The position numbers and the translations under genes were made by a program. From NCBI GenBank assembly GCA_964654815.1, contig CAZZLH010000012.1, positions 1-33,202 on the forward strand: a stretch of DNA of 33,202 nucleotides, in the 5' to 3' direction. Within the stretch, counting starts at the first letter, position 1. Each line of letters starts with the position of its first letter. The stretch is from ZLKRG08 sp964654815. Its GTDB lineage: Bacteria > Actinomycetota > Actinomycetes > Nanopelagicales > Nanopelagicaceae. The notes under the pieces were generated by a model. It made no database searches, was not told the DNA's origin, and saw only the letters and a program-made list of their open reading frames with translations. Of this stretch, positions 7,042 through 15,432 are shown one piece after another.

Positions 7042-7940
7042 GTGCGCAAGTTACATCCAATCGCTTGGTGGCTATGGTGCGGATTCATAGCCACCGCACT
7101 GGTGCGNNNNNNNNNNNNNNNNNNNNNNNNNNNNNNNNNNNNNNNNNNNNNNNNNNNNNNNNNNNNNNNNNNNNNNNNNNNNNNNNNNNNNNNNNNNNNN
7201 NNNNNNTACATCCAATCGCTTGGTGGCTATGGTGCGGATTCATAGCCACCGCACTGGTGCGCATCCAGAGCACGCCATTGACTATTGGCACCTTGCTCTT
7301 CGTTGCGGCGCTGGTTCACCGATTCAAATCCGATGGCCCCTGGGCCAATAGTTTCAATTGGGCGCTCAAATTAGCGCTATTTGTAATCGCCTTCCGGGTC
7401 GCGATTGGAATCCTCATTGGCGTGCCAGTGCCAGGTACCACTTTATTTACTCTACCCACCATCCCTCTTCCCGATTGGATGGCTGGAATTCGATTGGGTG
7501 GCGCCGTCACATGGCAGCGAGTTAGCTCCACAATCATCGAGAGCCTAAATATCGCAGCAATCATTGCTTTGTTTGGCGCAGCTACCTCTCTTACCAATCC
7601 TCGTTCCTTGATTCGCTCCTTTCCCGCCATGTTCTACGAGGTAGGGATGGTCTTGATAGTTGCCACGACTTTGATGCCTCAATTGATAACCAACTTGAAG
7701 CGAATACGAATCGCGCAAGAATTGCGTGGCATCTCGCGCAATCGATTCTTCGCTTGGCGCCAAGTGGCAATGCCATTACTCGAAGATTCACTAGCCAGAG
7801 CGCTGGACTTGGCGGCTGCCATGGATGCTCGTGGATATGGAGTTTCGCGAAAACGAAGTAAGTATCAAGTGCCAACTTTTGCGCTTAAAGATGCGCTCTT
7901 CGTGGCAACCTCATTGGCATTCTTGGCGGTATCACTATGA
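7042..7940 (+). CDS. ECF transporter T component (CbiQ family), interrupted by a false gap
   Basis: Membrane coupling subunit of an energy-coupling-factor transporter, linking the ATPases to the substrate-binding S component. Several hydrophobic helices are followed by the two coupling-helix motifs typical of EcfT: AQELRGI and, near the C-terminus, AAMDARGYG. The gene is split by 100 N (7107-7206), but the 55 bp on each side are identical. Joining 7042-7106 directly to 7262-7940 gives one uninterrupted in-frame gene of 744 nt (247 aa) starting GTG at 7042. The stop overlaps the ATPase start as ATGA. Substrate specificity comes from the neighbouring S component and the upstream B12 riboswitch, which together point to cobalamin. 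Confidence 0.88.
7052..7261. other. Scaffold gap with duplicated contig ends
   Basis: Bases 7052-7106 and 7207-7261 are the same 55-bp sequence in the same orientation, separated by exactly 100 N (7107-7206). This is what is expected when two overlapping contigs are joined by a placeholder instead of being merged. Removing the Ns and one copy restores a normal CbiQ-like reading frame. Confidence 0.93.
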
Positions 7941-9511
7941 TCAAATTTGAAGGCGTCTCTCTTATCTACCCAACAGCCGAGCGCACCATCTTGGATAAAT
8001 TGAATTTCCAGATCGGTGAAGGTGAATTCGTTTTAATCATCGGTGAAACCGGAATCGGTAAGAGCTCCGTGTTACGCCTGATAAATGGCCTAGTGCCTCA
8101 TCACACCGGCGGCATCTTGGCTGGCAATGTAGAGGTTAATGGCATCTCTACCCGCAATGTCCGTCCTGGTGAATTAGCGGAGTTGATCGGAATTGTCGGA
8201 CAGAATCCCATCAATGGCTTTGTTACAGACATCGTTGAAGATGAGTTGGCCTTCTCCATGGAATCTCTAAATCTGCCACCAGATGTAATGCGTAAACGCA
8301 TCGAAGAGATCCTGGATTTACTTAGCCTAAACCAGATCAGGGATCGAAAGATCGCCACGCTCTCAGGAGGCGAACAACAGCGAGTTGCTATCGGCGCCGC
8401 GATGGTGCTCCATCCCAAGATCCTGGTGCTTGATGAACCAACCAGCGCCTTAGATCCAGTCGCGGCCGAAGAGGTGCTGGCCATACTGCAGCGCTTGGTT
8501 CATGATGTTGGAATCACTGTGATTATTGCCGAACACCGACTCGAGAGAGTGATCGGTTATGTAGATACCGTTATTGAGATTGGAGCCGATGGAAATACCC
8601 GAATCGGCAAGCCAGAGGAGATATTGAAAACTTCCAAGATTGCTCCGCCCATTGTGCGATTAGCTAGAGCGCTTAAATTGCCCGAGATCTCATTGTCGGT
8701 GCGCGACTTACGAAAACAGACTGAATCGATTCGCGATAAATTCTCCGAAATAGCCCCAGCCAATGAGAGCGCAGTTGTAAGCAAAACTGCAGCGCCCCAG
8801 GTTCTGGTGCGCGCCAAGAACCTATCGGTCAAGTATGGCGAGCAGATAGCGCTCAAACCGATCAACTTTGATTTGAGTAAGGGCGAGATTGTCGCGTTGA
8901 TGGGGCGAAATGGCGCGGGAAAGAGCTCTCTGCTCAAAGCTCTCTTAGATGTCGTCGATTACCAGGGAAAAATCGAAAAGGCGGTCAATCGAATTGGTTA
9001 CATCCCTCAAGATGCCAATGATTTGCTCTACCACCAGAGTGTCTTAGCTGAATGCCAGCAGACCGATAGAGACAACTCACTGCCATCCGGAACCACCGAG
9101 AAATTACTCGCAGAAATTGCGCCGAATATCAGATCAAATTCACACCCTAGAGATTTATCTGAGGGCCAGCGCTTAGCGTTGGTCCTTGCCATTGTGCTGG
9201 CGCCGAACCCTGATTTATTGATTCTTGATGAACCCACCAGAGGTTTGGATTACAGCGCCAAAGCAATTTTGATCTCACAATTGGTGGCTAGAGCTAATTT
9301 GGGCACCGCGGTGTTTATCGCAACGCACGATGTCGAATTGGTCGCGGAATTAGCCTCACGAATCTTGATTTTGGCTGAAGGTGAGATTGTTGCGGATGGT
9401 CCGACAATCGATGTTTTACTTGCCTCTCCCGCATTCGCACCCCAAGTTACCAAGGTGATGTCACCACGAAAATGGTTGACCATCTCCGATGTTCTGCAGG
9501 GAATGCAATGA
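7937..9511 (+). CDS. ECF transporter ATPase, two ABC domains fused
   Basis: Single 524-aa protein containing both ATP-binding domains of the ECF module, which in many bacteria are separate EcfA1 and EcfA2 proteins. Domain 1: Walker A GETGIGKS (36-43), signature LSGGEQQR (142-149), Walker B ILVLDEP with the D-loop SALD. Domain 2: Walker A GRNGAGKS (323-330), a shortened signature LSEGQR (from 407), Walker B LLILDEP and RGLD. A switch His follows each Walker B (AEHRLE and ATHDVE). The linker around 250-290 is poorly conserved and charged. It overlaps the T gene and the S gene by 4 nt each (ATGA), indicating one transcript and coupled translation. The assignment to cobalamin import rests on context. 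Confidence 0.93.
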   Translation: MIKFEGVSLIYPTAERTILDKLNFQIGEGEFVLIIGETGIGKSSVLRLINGLVPHHTGGILAGNVEVNGISTRNVRPGELAELIGIVGQNPINGFVTDIVEDELAFSMESLNLPPDVMRKRIEEILDLLSLNQIRDRKIATLSGGEQQRVAIGAAMVLHPKILVLDEPTSALDPVAAEEVLAILQRLVHDVGITVIIAEHRLERVIGYVDTVIEIGADGNTRIGKPEEILKTSKIAPPIVRLARALKLPEISLSVRDLRKQTESIRDKFSEIAPANESAVVSKTAAPQVLVRAKNLSVKYGEQIALKPINFDLSKGEIVALMGRNGAGKSSLLKALLDVVDYQGKIEKAVNRIGYIPQDANDLLYHQSVLAECQQTDRDNSLPSGTTEKLLAEIAPNIRSNSHPRDLSEGQRLALVLAIVLAPNPDLLILDEPTRGLDYSAKAILISQLVARANLGTAVFIATHDVELVAELASRILILAEGEIVADGPTIDVLLASPAFAPQVTKVMSPRKWLTISDVLQGMQ

Positions 9512-10281
9512 AGACAGCCGATATTTTTCGATTCAGAGGATTAAAGGTTGCGGCGCTGGTTGCGGTCTCTTTGATCAGCGCGCTTGGCTTCTTCTGGCCT
9601 TTTCTATCGCGGGATAATCAAAGCGCTACCCTCTTCTGGCTAGCTACTCCACTTGCCGCGCTACTTCTACTTGCCATCATTGGGCAGGCAAAGTTAGATG
9701 CCAAAACTCTCGCGCTGCTTGCGCTACTTAGCGCCCTAATCGCTGCACTTCGCCCACTTGGCGCGGGGGCAGCTGGCATCGAACCCATGTGGTTTCTGTT
9801 GATTCTGGCCAGTTATGTCTTTGGCGCCAGTTTCGGCTTTCTTCTTGGCGTGCAGTCAATGTTGCTCTCGGCATTCCTAACCGGTGGTTTTGGCCCTTGG
9901 TTGCCCTATCAAATATTTGCTGCGGGATGGGTTGGATTGATCGCAGGGATAATGCCTAAGCCAAAATCGAAACGAATTGAGCTCACCCTTTTGGTATTCG
10001 TCTCTCTAATTGTTGCCGAACTTTTTGGCATTTTGATGGACCTGCAATTTTGGCCCTTCGCCTTAGGTCCCAAAACCCAACTCTCATACATACCGGGTGA
10101 TGCGCTAATGGATAACTTTCAGCGATTTTTCGCCTATCACATTGCCACCTCTATGGCATGGAATGTGCCACGTGCGATTTTTACCGCGCTACTAATTGTT
10201 GCGATTGGCCCGGGAGTCTTGGCAGCGCTAAAGCGCAGCGCCCGCAAAGCTAATTTTGTTTCAGAGATTAAATTTATTTGA
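9508..10281 (+). CDS. cbrT: ECF transporter S component, CbrT-like (probable cobalamin)
   Basis: Membrane substrate-binding subunit, 257 aa with about six or more hydrophobic segments. Motifs such as LIAALRPLGAGAAGIEPMWF, FLTGGFGPWLPYQIFAAGWVG and YHIATSMAWNVPRAI resemble the actinobacterial S components annotated as CbrT, the cobalamin-specific S protein. The ATG at 9508 was chosen because it overlaps the ATPase stop (ATGA) and has AGGGA about 5 nt upstream; a GTG-type start 36 bp earlier would lie inside the ATPase. It is the last gene of the riboswitch-controlled operon. Its stop overlaps the convergent gcvT stop by 8 bp. The family is well supported; cobalamin specificity comes from the riboswitch plus resemblance. 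Confidence 0.85.
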   Translation: MKTADIFRFRGLKVAALVAVSLISALGFFWPFLSRDNQSATLFWLATPLAALLLLAIIGQAKLDAKTLALLALLSALIAALRPLGAGAAGIEPMWFLLILASYVFGASFGFLLGVQSMLLSAFLTGGFGPWLPYQIFAAGWVGLIAGIMPKPKSKRIELTLLVFVSLIVAELFGILMDLQFWPFALGPKTQLSYIPGDALMDNFQRFFAYHIATSMAWNVPRAIFTALLIVAIGPGVLAALKRSARKANFVSEIKFI

Positions 10282-11380
10282 CATGAGGTGTGACCATAGG
10301 CAGCTTGACTATCTCTGCCTTCAATTTACGGCCACGCACATCAATCTCTACCTCATCCCCCACTTTGTAGCTGGTATCAACTAAGCCAAGTGCGATTCCA
10401 ACTTTTAAAGTCGGAGAGAAAGTACCTGAGGTGGTCTCACCAATCACATCGCCATCTTTAACGATCGCCATATGCCCACGTGGTATGCCACGATCAATTA
10501 ACTTAAGACCACGTAAGCGCCGGGCAGCTCCCGAGATCTTCTCGGCCTGCAGGGTTTTTGCTCCGTGGAAGTCGCCCGATTTACCCTGATTATTTCTATT
10601 GAGCTTATCGAAGGCGATAGCCCAAGAGGCGCCAGATATCGAAGCGGAGATTGATTCTGAAAGCTCTTGGCCATGAAGCGGATAACCCATCTCGGTTCGC
10701 AAGGTATCTCTTGCACCAAGACCGCAGATCAAGCCATCACCTAAGTTCGCAGCGATTGCATCCCAAACTCTGCTCGCCTCTGACCATTTTGGCAGCACTT
10801 CGTAGCCGTGCTCTCCGGTGTAACCAGTACGACAGATGATTACCTCGCAGCCTGCGATCTCGCCTTTGGTAAACGACATGTAATCAAGCTCTACCTTAAC
10901 GTGGAGTTTGGTTAGCAATTCCTTGGAGTTAGGTCCTTGGATTGCGATAACTGCAAAATCTTCATGTTGGTTGGTGAGTTTCAACTCAGCTGGCGCGCTC
11001 TGGCTTAATACCGCGAAGACCTTGCTGCAATTTGCCGCGTTCGGAATTAGAAATATATCCGATTCACTTTTGCGATAAGCGATGATGTCATCTATTACCC
11101 CACCACTTTCATTGCAGAGCAAGTTATATTGCGCCTGTCCATCCTTAATCTGATCAAGATCATTGGTCAGTATCTGATTGACAAAATCCTTAGCGCCGGG
11201 GCCAACGATAGATATCTTTCCTAAATGAGATACATCAAAAATGCCGACCCGATTTCGTACTGCATCATGCTCAGCTAAGACCCCGCCGCCTGGGTATTCG
11301 ATGGGCATCAGCCAGCCGCCAAAATCTGCCATCTTCGCCCCAAGCGCCTCATGCTTAGCATGCAGTGGCGAATGTTTCAT
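10274..11380 (-). CDS. gcvT: Aminomethyltransferase, glycine cleavage T protein
   Basis: Transfers the methylene group from aminomethyl-lipoyl H protein to tetrahydrofolate, releasing ammonia. The 368-aa product is full length. It begins MKHSPLHAKHEALGAKM, has GIFDVSHLGK at about 47-55, and GGVIDDIIAYR with the catalytic Asp at 97/98. The C-terminal region includes RRLRGLKL and a GETTSGTFSPTLK segment typical of GcvT. No gcvH or gcvP is in the window. It is transcribed divergently from pepA over a 41-bp spacer, with no Shine-Dalgarno; TATCTT lies 6 nt before the ATG, suggesting a leaderless transcript. gcvT also lies near pepB and dlaT in M. tuberculosis (from memory), so its position is ancestral. 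Confidence 0.95.
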   Translation of the reverse strand: MKHSPLHAKHEALGAKMADFGGWLMPIEYPGGGVLAEHDAVRNRVGIFDVSHLGKISIVGPGAKDFVNQILTNDLDQIKDGQAQYNLLCNESGGVIDDIIAYRKSESDIFLIPNAANCSKVFAVLSQSAPAELKLTNQHEDFAVIAIQGPNSKELLTKLHVKVELDYMSFTKGEIAGCEVIICRTGYTGEHGYEVLPKWSEASRVWDAIAANLGDGLICGLGARDTLRTEMGYPLHGQELSESISASISGASWAIAFDKLNRNNQGKSGDFHGAKTLQAEKISGAARRLRGLKLIDRGIPRGHMAIVKDGDVIGETTSGTFSPTLKVGIALGLVDTSYKVGDEVEIDVRGRKLKAEIVKLPMVTPHVK

Positions 11381-11386
11381 GGCGTA

Positions 11387-11415
11387 AAGATATCCAATAG
11401 TCGATGGTTTATCCT
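11387..11415. promoter_or_regulatory. Back-to-back leaderless promoters of gcvT and pepA
   Basis: On the minus strand TATCTT (11392-11387) is followed by six bases and the gcvT ATG. On the plus strand TATCCT (11410-11415) is followed by six bases and the pepA ATG. With a 17-nt spacer, each -10 hexamer sits exactly at the -35 position of the opposite promoter, so both cannot easily be occupied together. Confidence 0.6.
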
Positions 11416-11421
11416 AGGTAA

Positions 11422-12855
11422 ATGCCCAAACTTCGGATTCTCAACGGCACCGCAAAGAGTGATGCGCTAGTTGTAGGACTGGCACAGAGAGAAAATGGCG
11501 AGCTGGAGATAGTCAGTAACCTCAAATTGGCAGAGCGGGAGATTCTGCAGACATTGCAAGATATGGGAGCGTCGGGAAAGGCAGATGAGATCATCAAACT
11601 TCCCGGAACCGCAACCAAGATTCTGGTCTTCACCGGTTTAGGAAAGCGCCAAGCTAAATATCCTTCTGAAACTATCCGTCGCGCAAGTGGCATTGCGGCG
11701 CAGAATTTGCATGGGTTAAAGAGCGCAATCTTCTCGATAAATAATGATGCAAGGGCGATCGCAGAGGGTGCGGCGCTTGGCTCTTACACCTTCACCGAAT
11801 TTCGCGGCCATAGCAAGAAAGATCAGAAAGCCCCGCTTGAGGAGGTCTACATCGATGCAGATGGCGATAGCAAATTATTAAAAGAGGTTGAGACCACCAT
11901 GAAGTGGACCTGCTTCACTCGTGACTTGGTGAATATGCCACCTAGCTATCTAAACCCGAAGAAATTTGTCGAATTAGTTAGTGCGGCGACTAAGCAGGTT
12001 CCAGGTTTGAAGATAAAAGTTTGGGATGAGAGGCAATTAAAGGCGCAAGGTTTCGGTGGCCTGATAGGCGTGGGCCAAGGTTCGGCCAATCCACCTCGCT
12101 TGCTCCACATCTCTTACAAGCCTGCCAGAGCAAAACGGAATCTTGCATATATCGGCAAAGGCATCACCTTTGATTCAGGTGGCTTGGCATTAAAACCTGC
12201 AGCAAAAATGGATGAGATGAAAGGCGATATGACAGGCGCTGCATCTGTGTGTGGCGCGATCCTGGCCATTGCGGAATTGAAGTTACCAATTGCAATCGAT
12301 GCTTGGGCCGCGCTAGCTGAGAATATGGTTTCAGATACTGCGACTAGACCATCCGACATCATCTCAATCTATGGTGGCAAGACAGTGGAGGTTTTAAATC
12401 CGGATGCCGAGGGTCGCTTGGTTCTGGCAGATGCCATAGTCAAAGCGCAAGAAAATAAGAAGCTCGATGCCATCATTGATGTAGCGACATTGACCGGCGC
12501 GAAAGTGGTTGCACTTGGCACTCGATATTCCGCAGTAATGACAAATAATCAGCAACTTTGTGATCAATTCTTGGAGCGCACCAAAATAACGGGAGAGCAA
12601 TTCTGGCAATTACCACTGCCCGAAGAATTGCGACCTTCATTAGATACTGCTGTTGCAGATATCGCTAATATCGGCGAACGTATGGGTGGCGCACTAGTTG
12701 CAGGGCTCTTCTTAAAAGAGTTCATTAATAATGAGTTACCTTGGTTACATCTAGATATCGCAGGAGTCGAACTAAACACCGGTAAGGCACATGGCCACAC
12801 TCCAGTGGGAGCGACAGGCGTATCGGTGCGTTCATTAATTGAAATGGCCCGGTAG
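11422..12855 (+). CDS. pepA: Leucyl aminopeptidase (M17 family)
   Basis: Cytosolic two-metal aminopeptidase that removes N-terminal residues in peptide turnover; 477 aa, close to the usual length. The C-terminal catalytic domain shows the metal and catalytic residues: Lys246 and Asp251 in YIGKGITFDSGG, and Asp328, Glu330 and Arg332 in NPDAEGRL, the family signature. The N-terminal third is the variable macro-like domain. The start ATG at 11422 has no Shine-Dalgarno but has TATCCT 6 nt upstream. The position matches pepB of M. tuberculosis (Rv2213, from memory). The following 96-bp spacer (12856-12951) contains only the GGAG ribosome site of lpd and no clear terminator. Confidence 0.96.
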   Translation: MPKLRILNGTAKSDALVVGLAQRENGELEIVSNLKLAEREILQTLQDMGASGKADEIIKLPGTATKILVFTGLGKRQAKYPSETIRRASGIAAQNLHGLKSAIFSINNDARAIAEGAALGSYTFTEFRGHSKKDQKAPLEEVYIDADGDSKLLKEVETTMKWTCFTRDLVNMPPSYLNPKKFVELVSAATKQVPGLKIKVWDERQLKAQGFGGLIGVGQGSANPPRLLHISYKPARAKRNLAYIGKGITFDSGGLALKPAAKMDEMKGDMTGAASVCGAILAIAELKLPIAIDAWAALAENMVSDTATRPSDIISIYGGKTVEVLNPDAEGRLVLADAIVKAQENKKLDAIIDVATLTGAKVVALGTRYSAVMTNNQQLCDQFLERTKITGEQFWQLPLPEELRPSLDTAVADIANIGERMGGALVAGLFLKEFINNELPWLHLDIAGVELNTGKAHGHTPVGATGVSVRSLIEMAR

Positions 12856-12951
12856 CGGATTACCTTTAATTTATCGCCGGTGGCAAGATAGGCCAGGGGC
12901 GAGCAAAGCACCCCGAGCGGATCTAATTTGAAACTCATTTGGAGCAAATAG

Positions 12952-14325
12952 ATGTCATATGACGTAGTAATTCTTGGTGGCGGTTCTGGTGGCTATGCAT
13001 GTGCCCTGCGCGCTTCCCAGTTAGGTCTATCGGTAGTTTTAATCGAGGCCGATAAAGTCGGCGGAACTTGTTTGCACCGTGGATGTATCCCAACCAAGGC
13101 GTTGCTACACGCCGGAGAGATCGCAGATTCTGCCCGTCATGCCGGTGAATTCGGCATCAAAGCATCACTCGATGCCAATAATCCAATCGATATGGCGGGT
13201 GTCAATTCTTATAAGGATGGCGTCATCTCCCGTCTTTACAAGGGTCTTGCCGGTTTGATCAAATCGAGAAATGTCACCTATGTAGAGGGTTGGGGCAAGT
13301 TAGTCTCACCAAATACCGTCGAAGTAAATGGCGCTCAGTACACCGGCAAGCATGTAGTGCTAGCGACTGGTTCCTACGCAAAAACCCTTCCCGGTCTTGA
13401 TGTCGATGGTAAGCGCGTACTCACCTCAGATCATGCGATGAATTTGGATTACGTGCCAAAGAGCGCGATAGTTCTAGGTGGCGGAGTAATTGGATGCGAG
13501 TTTGCTTCAGTCTGGAAATCTTTCGGCGCCGATGTCACCATTATTGAAGGGCTACCTCGATTGATTGCCCTCGAGGACGAGACTTCATCTAAACAATTAG
13601 AGCGCGCCTTCCGAAAGCGCGGCATCAACTTCGAAGTGGGCAATAAGTTCCAATCACATTCGGTGACCGCTGATGGCGTGACTGTGACGTTGGAGAATGG
13701 CAAATCATTTTCTGCGGAAGTTTTATTAGTCGCCGTAGGGCGCGGTCCGGTATCTGCCGGTCTTGGTTATGAAGAACAAGGCATCAAGATGGAACGTGGT
13801 TACGTACTGGTTGATGATAAGTGTCGTACCAACGTGCCTGGGATCTGGGCAGTTGGCGATTTGATCCCAACTTTGCAATTAGCCCATGTTGGCTTCCAAG
13901 AAGGAATCTTGGTCGCAGAGGAGATTGCTGGACTCAACCCTCGTGCCATTAATTACGATGGCGTACCTCGCGTCACCTACTCCGAACCGGAAGTAGCATC
14001 AGTTGGTTTATCAACTGCTGTGGCAAAGGAGCGCGGTTACGATGTGGTTGAGATTTCCTACGATTTAGCCGGTAATGGCAAGTCTCAGATATTGAAGACC
14101 GCTGGCTCAGTTAAATTAGTGGCGCAGAAGAATGGTCCGATCCTCGGCATTCATATCGTTGGTAGCCGCGTCGGTGAATTGCTAGCTGAGGCCCAATTGA
14201 TCTTCAACTGGGAGGCAACCGCTGATGATGTTGCGCCCTACATTCACGCCCACCCCACTATGTCCGAGGCGATGGGTGAAGCCCACTTGGCGCTGGCTGG
14301 CAAGCCACTTCATGCACACGGGTAG
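12952..14325 (+). CDS. lpd: Dihydrolipoyl dehydrogenase (E3)
   Basis: FAD flavoenzyme that reoxidises dihydrolipoyl groups of 2-oxoacid dehydrogenase complexes and the glycine cleavage system, making NADH. The 457-aa product has an N-terminal FAD site (GGGSGGY, 9-15), the redox-active disulfide Cys40/Cys45 in GGTCLHRGC, an NAD-binding GGGVIGCEFA, the second FAD motif TNVPGIWAVGD, and the C-terminal active-site His-Glu pair in HAHPTMSEA. The ATG at 12952 is preceded by TTTGGAG about 8 nt upstream. The E2 gene follows after a scaffold gap. Being next to an E2 gene, it probably serves that complex as well as others. Confidence 0.97.
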   Translation: MSYDVVILGGGSGGYACALRASQLGLSVVLIEADKVGGTCLHRGCIPTKALLHAGEIADSARHAGEFGIKASLDANNPIDMAGVNSYKDGVISRLYKGLAGLIKSRNVTYVEGWGKLVSPNTVEVNGAQYTGKHVVLATGSYAKTLPGLDVDGKRVLTSDHAMNLDYVPKSAIVLGGGVIGCEFASVWKSFGADVTIIEGLPRLIALEDETSSKQLERAFRKRGINFEVGNKFQSHSVTADGVTVTLENGKSFSAEVLLVAVGRGPVSAGLGYEEQGIKMERGYVLVDDKCRTNVPGIWAVGDLIPTLQLAHVGFQEGILVAEEIAGLNPRAINYDGVPRVTYSEPEVASVGLSTAVAKERGYDVVEISYDLAGNGKSQILKTAGSVKLVAQKNGPILGIHIVGSRVGELLAEAQLIFNWEATADDVAPYIHAHPTMSEAMGEAHLALAGKPLHAHG

Positions 14326-14330
14326 TTGAA

Positions 14331-14430
14331 NNNNNNNNNNNNNNNNNNNNNNNNNNNNNNNNNNNNNNNNNNNNNNNNNNNNNNNNNNNNNNNNNNNNNN
14401 NNNNNNNNNNNNNNNNNNNNNNNNNNNNNN
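14331..14430. other. Scaffold gap hiding the E2 start and lipoyl domain(s)
   Basis: Exactly 100 N, a placeholder length. The gap opens 5 bp after the lpd stop and closes inside the Pro/Ala-rich linker of the acyltransferase. At least one lipoyl domain of about 80 residues plus a linker must be missing, so the true gap is certainly longer than 100 bp. Confidence 0.95.
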
Positions 14431-15411
14431 CCACCTGTTGCTCCACCAGTGGCTGCACCAGCAACAGCTCCGGTTACTTCGCAACCATCTGATGCCTATG
14501 TGACTCCGATTGTCCGAAAGCTTGCCTCTGATCTTGGTGTTGATCTAGCTGCAGTTAAAGGAACTGGCGTAGGTGGTCGTATCCGCAAAGAAGATATCCA
14601 AGCAATTGCTAACTCCTTTAAAGCCCCTGCAACCTCGGCACCAGCCACTTCAGCGACAAGCAGCGCGCCAAAAGCGCCAGTTGCCACATCGCCTCTTCGT
14701 GGCACCACAGTTCCGATGTCTCGACTACGTAAAGTCATCGCAGCTCGCATGGTCGAATCGCTGCAAGTCTCCGCACAACTTACAACAGTCGTTGAAGTTG
14801 ATGTCACAAAGATTGCACGTCTAAGAGATCAAGCGAAGGCGAATTTTGAAGCGCGCGAAGGTGTAAAACTCTCATTTCTACCATTCTTCGCTGTGGCAGT
14901 ATGTGAAGCGTTAAAGCAGCATCCGGTGGTCAACTCCTCGATTGATGGTGAGAACATCGTCTATCACGGTGCAGAGCATCTTGGAGTAGCTGTAGATACT
15001 GAACGTGGTTTGCTAGTGCCAGTTATCCATAATGCTGGTGATTTGAATATGGGTGGTTTGGCGCGAAAGATCGCAGATCTTGCGGCACGCACTCGCGAAA
15101 ATAAGGTAACCCCAGATGAATTAGGAGGCGGCACCTTTACCTTAACTAATACTGGTTCGCGTGGCGCGCTATTTGATACGCCAATTATCAATCAGCCTCA
15201 AGTGGCCATCTTGGGATTAGGTTCTGTAGTGAAGCGTCCGATGGTGGTAAAGGGCGCCGATGGTGGCGAAACTATTGCAATTCGCTCCATGGTTTATCTG
15301 GCGCTTTCATATGATCATCGAATAGTTGATGGTGCAGATGCTGCTCGCTTCTTGGTAACTCTGAAAGAGCGTCTTGAAACTGGCAACTTCGAAGCTGAAT
15401 TAGGGCTTTAA
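14431..15411 (+). CDS. Dihydrolipoamide acyltransferase E2 (N-terminus missing in gap)
   Basis: E2 core of a 2-oxoacid dehydrogenase complex. The visible 326 residues comprise a Pro/Ala linker and the E3/E1-binding domain (VTPIVRKLASDLGVDLAAVKGTG...RIRKEDI, about residues 24-57 of the visible part). A second Ala/Pro/Ser linker follows, then the catalytic acyltransferase domain ending with the active-site DHRIVDG. The lipoyl domain(s), start codon and ribosome site are lost in the preceding gap. In syntenic actinobacteria this gene is called sucB or dlaT and works mainly as the pyruvate dehydrogenase E2 (from memory); substrate cannot be decided here, so no symbol is given. The stop is 21 bp before the TIGR01777 gene. 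Confidence 0.95.
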   Translation, partial: PPVAPPVAAPATAPVTSQPSDAYVTPIVRKLASDLGVDLAAVKGTGVGGRIRKEDIQAIANSFKAPATSAPATSATSSAPKAPVATSPLRGTTVPMSRLRKVIAARMVESLQVSAQLTTVVEVDVTKIARLRDQAKANFEAREGVKLSFLPFFAVAVCEALKQHPVVNSSIDGENIVYHGAEHLGVAVDTERGLLVPVIHNAGDLNMGGLARKIADLAARTRENKVTPDELGGGTFTLTNTGSRGALFDTPIINQPQVAILGLGSVVKRPMVVKGADGGETIAIRSMVYLALSYDHRIVDGADAARFLVTLKERLETGNFEAELGL

Positions 15412-15432
15412 GGTCTTCGGGGGCTATAACTT

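Noticed and set aside
7052..7261. 55-bp direct repeat as an att site or transposon target duplication
   Set aside because: The copies are exactly the ends of two contigs around a 100-N placeholder, and merging them restores a conserved gene; an assembly cause is far more likely.
12856..12951. Hairpin-like GGGGC...CCCC in the pepA-lpd spacer as a regulatory RNA
   Set aside because: Only four to five pairs with mismatched interior and no known motif; ordinary spacer with a ribosome site is enough.
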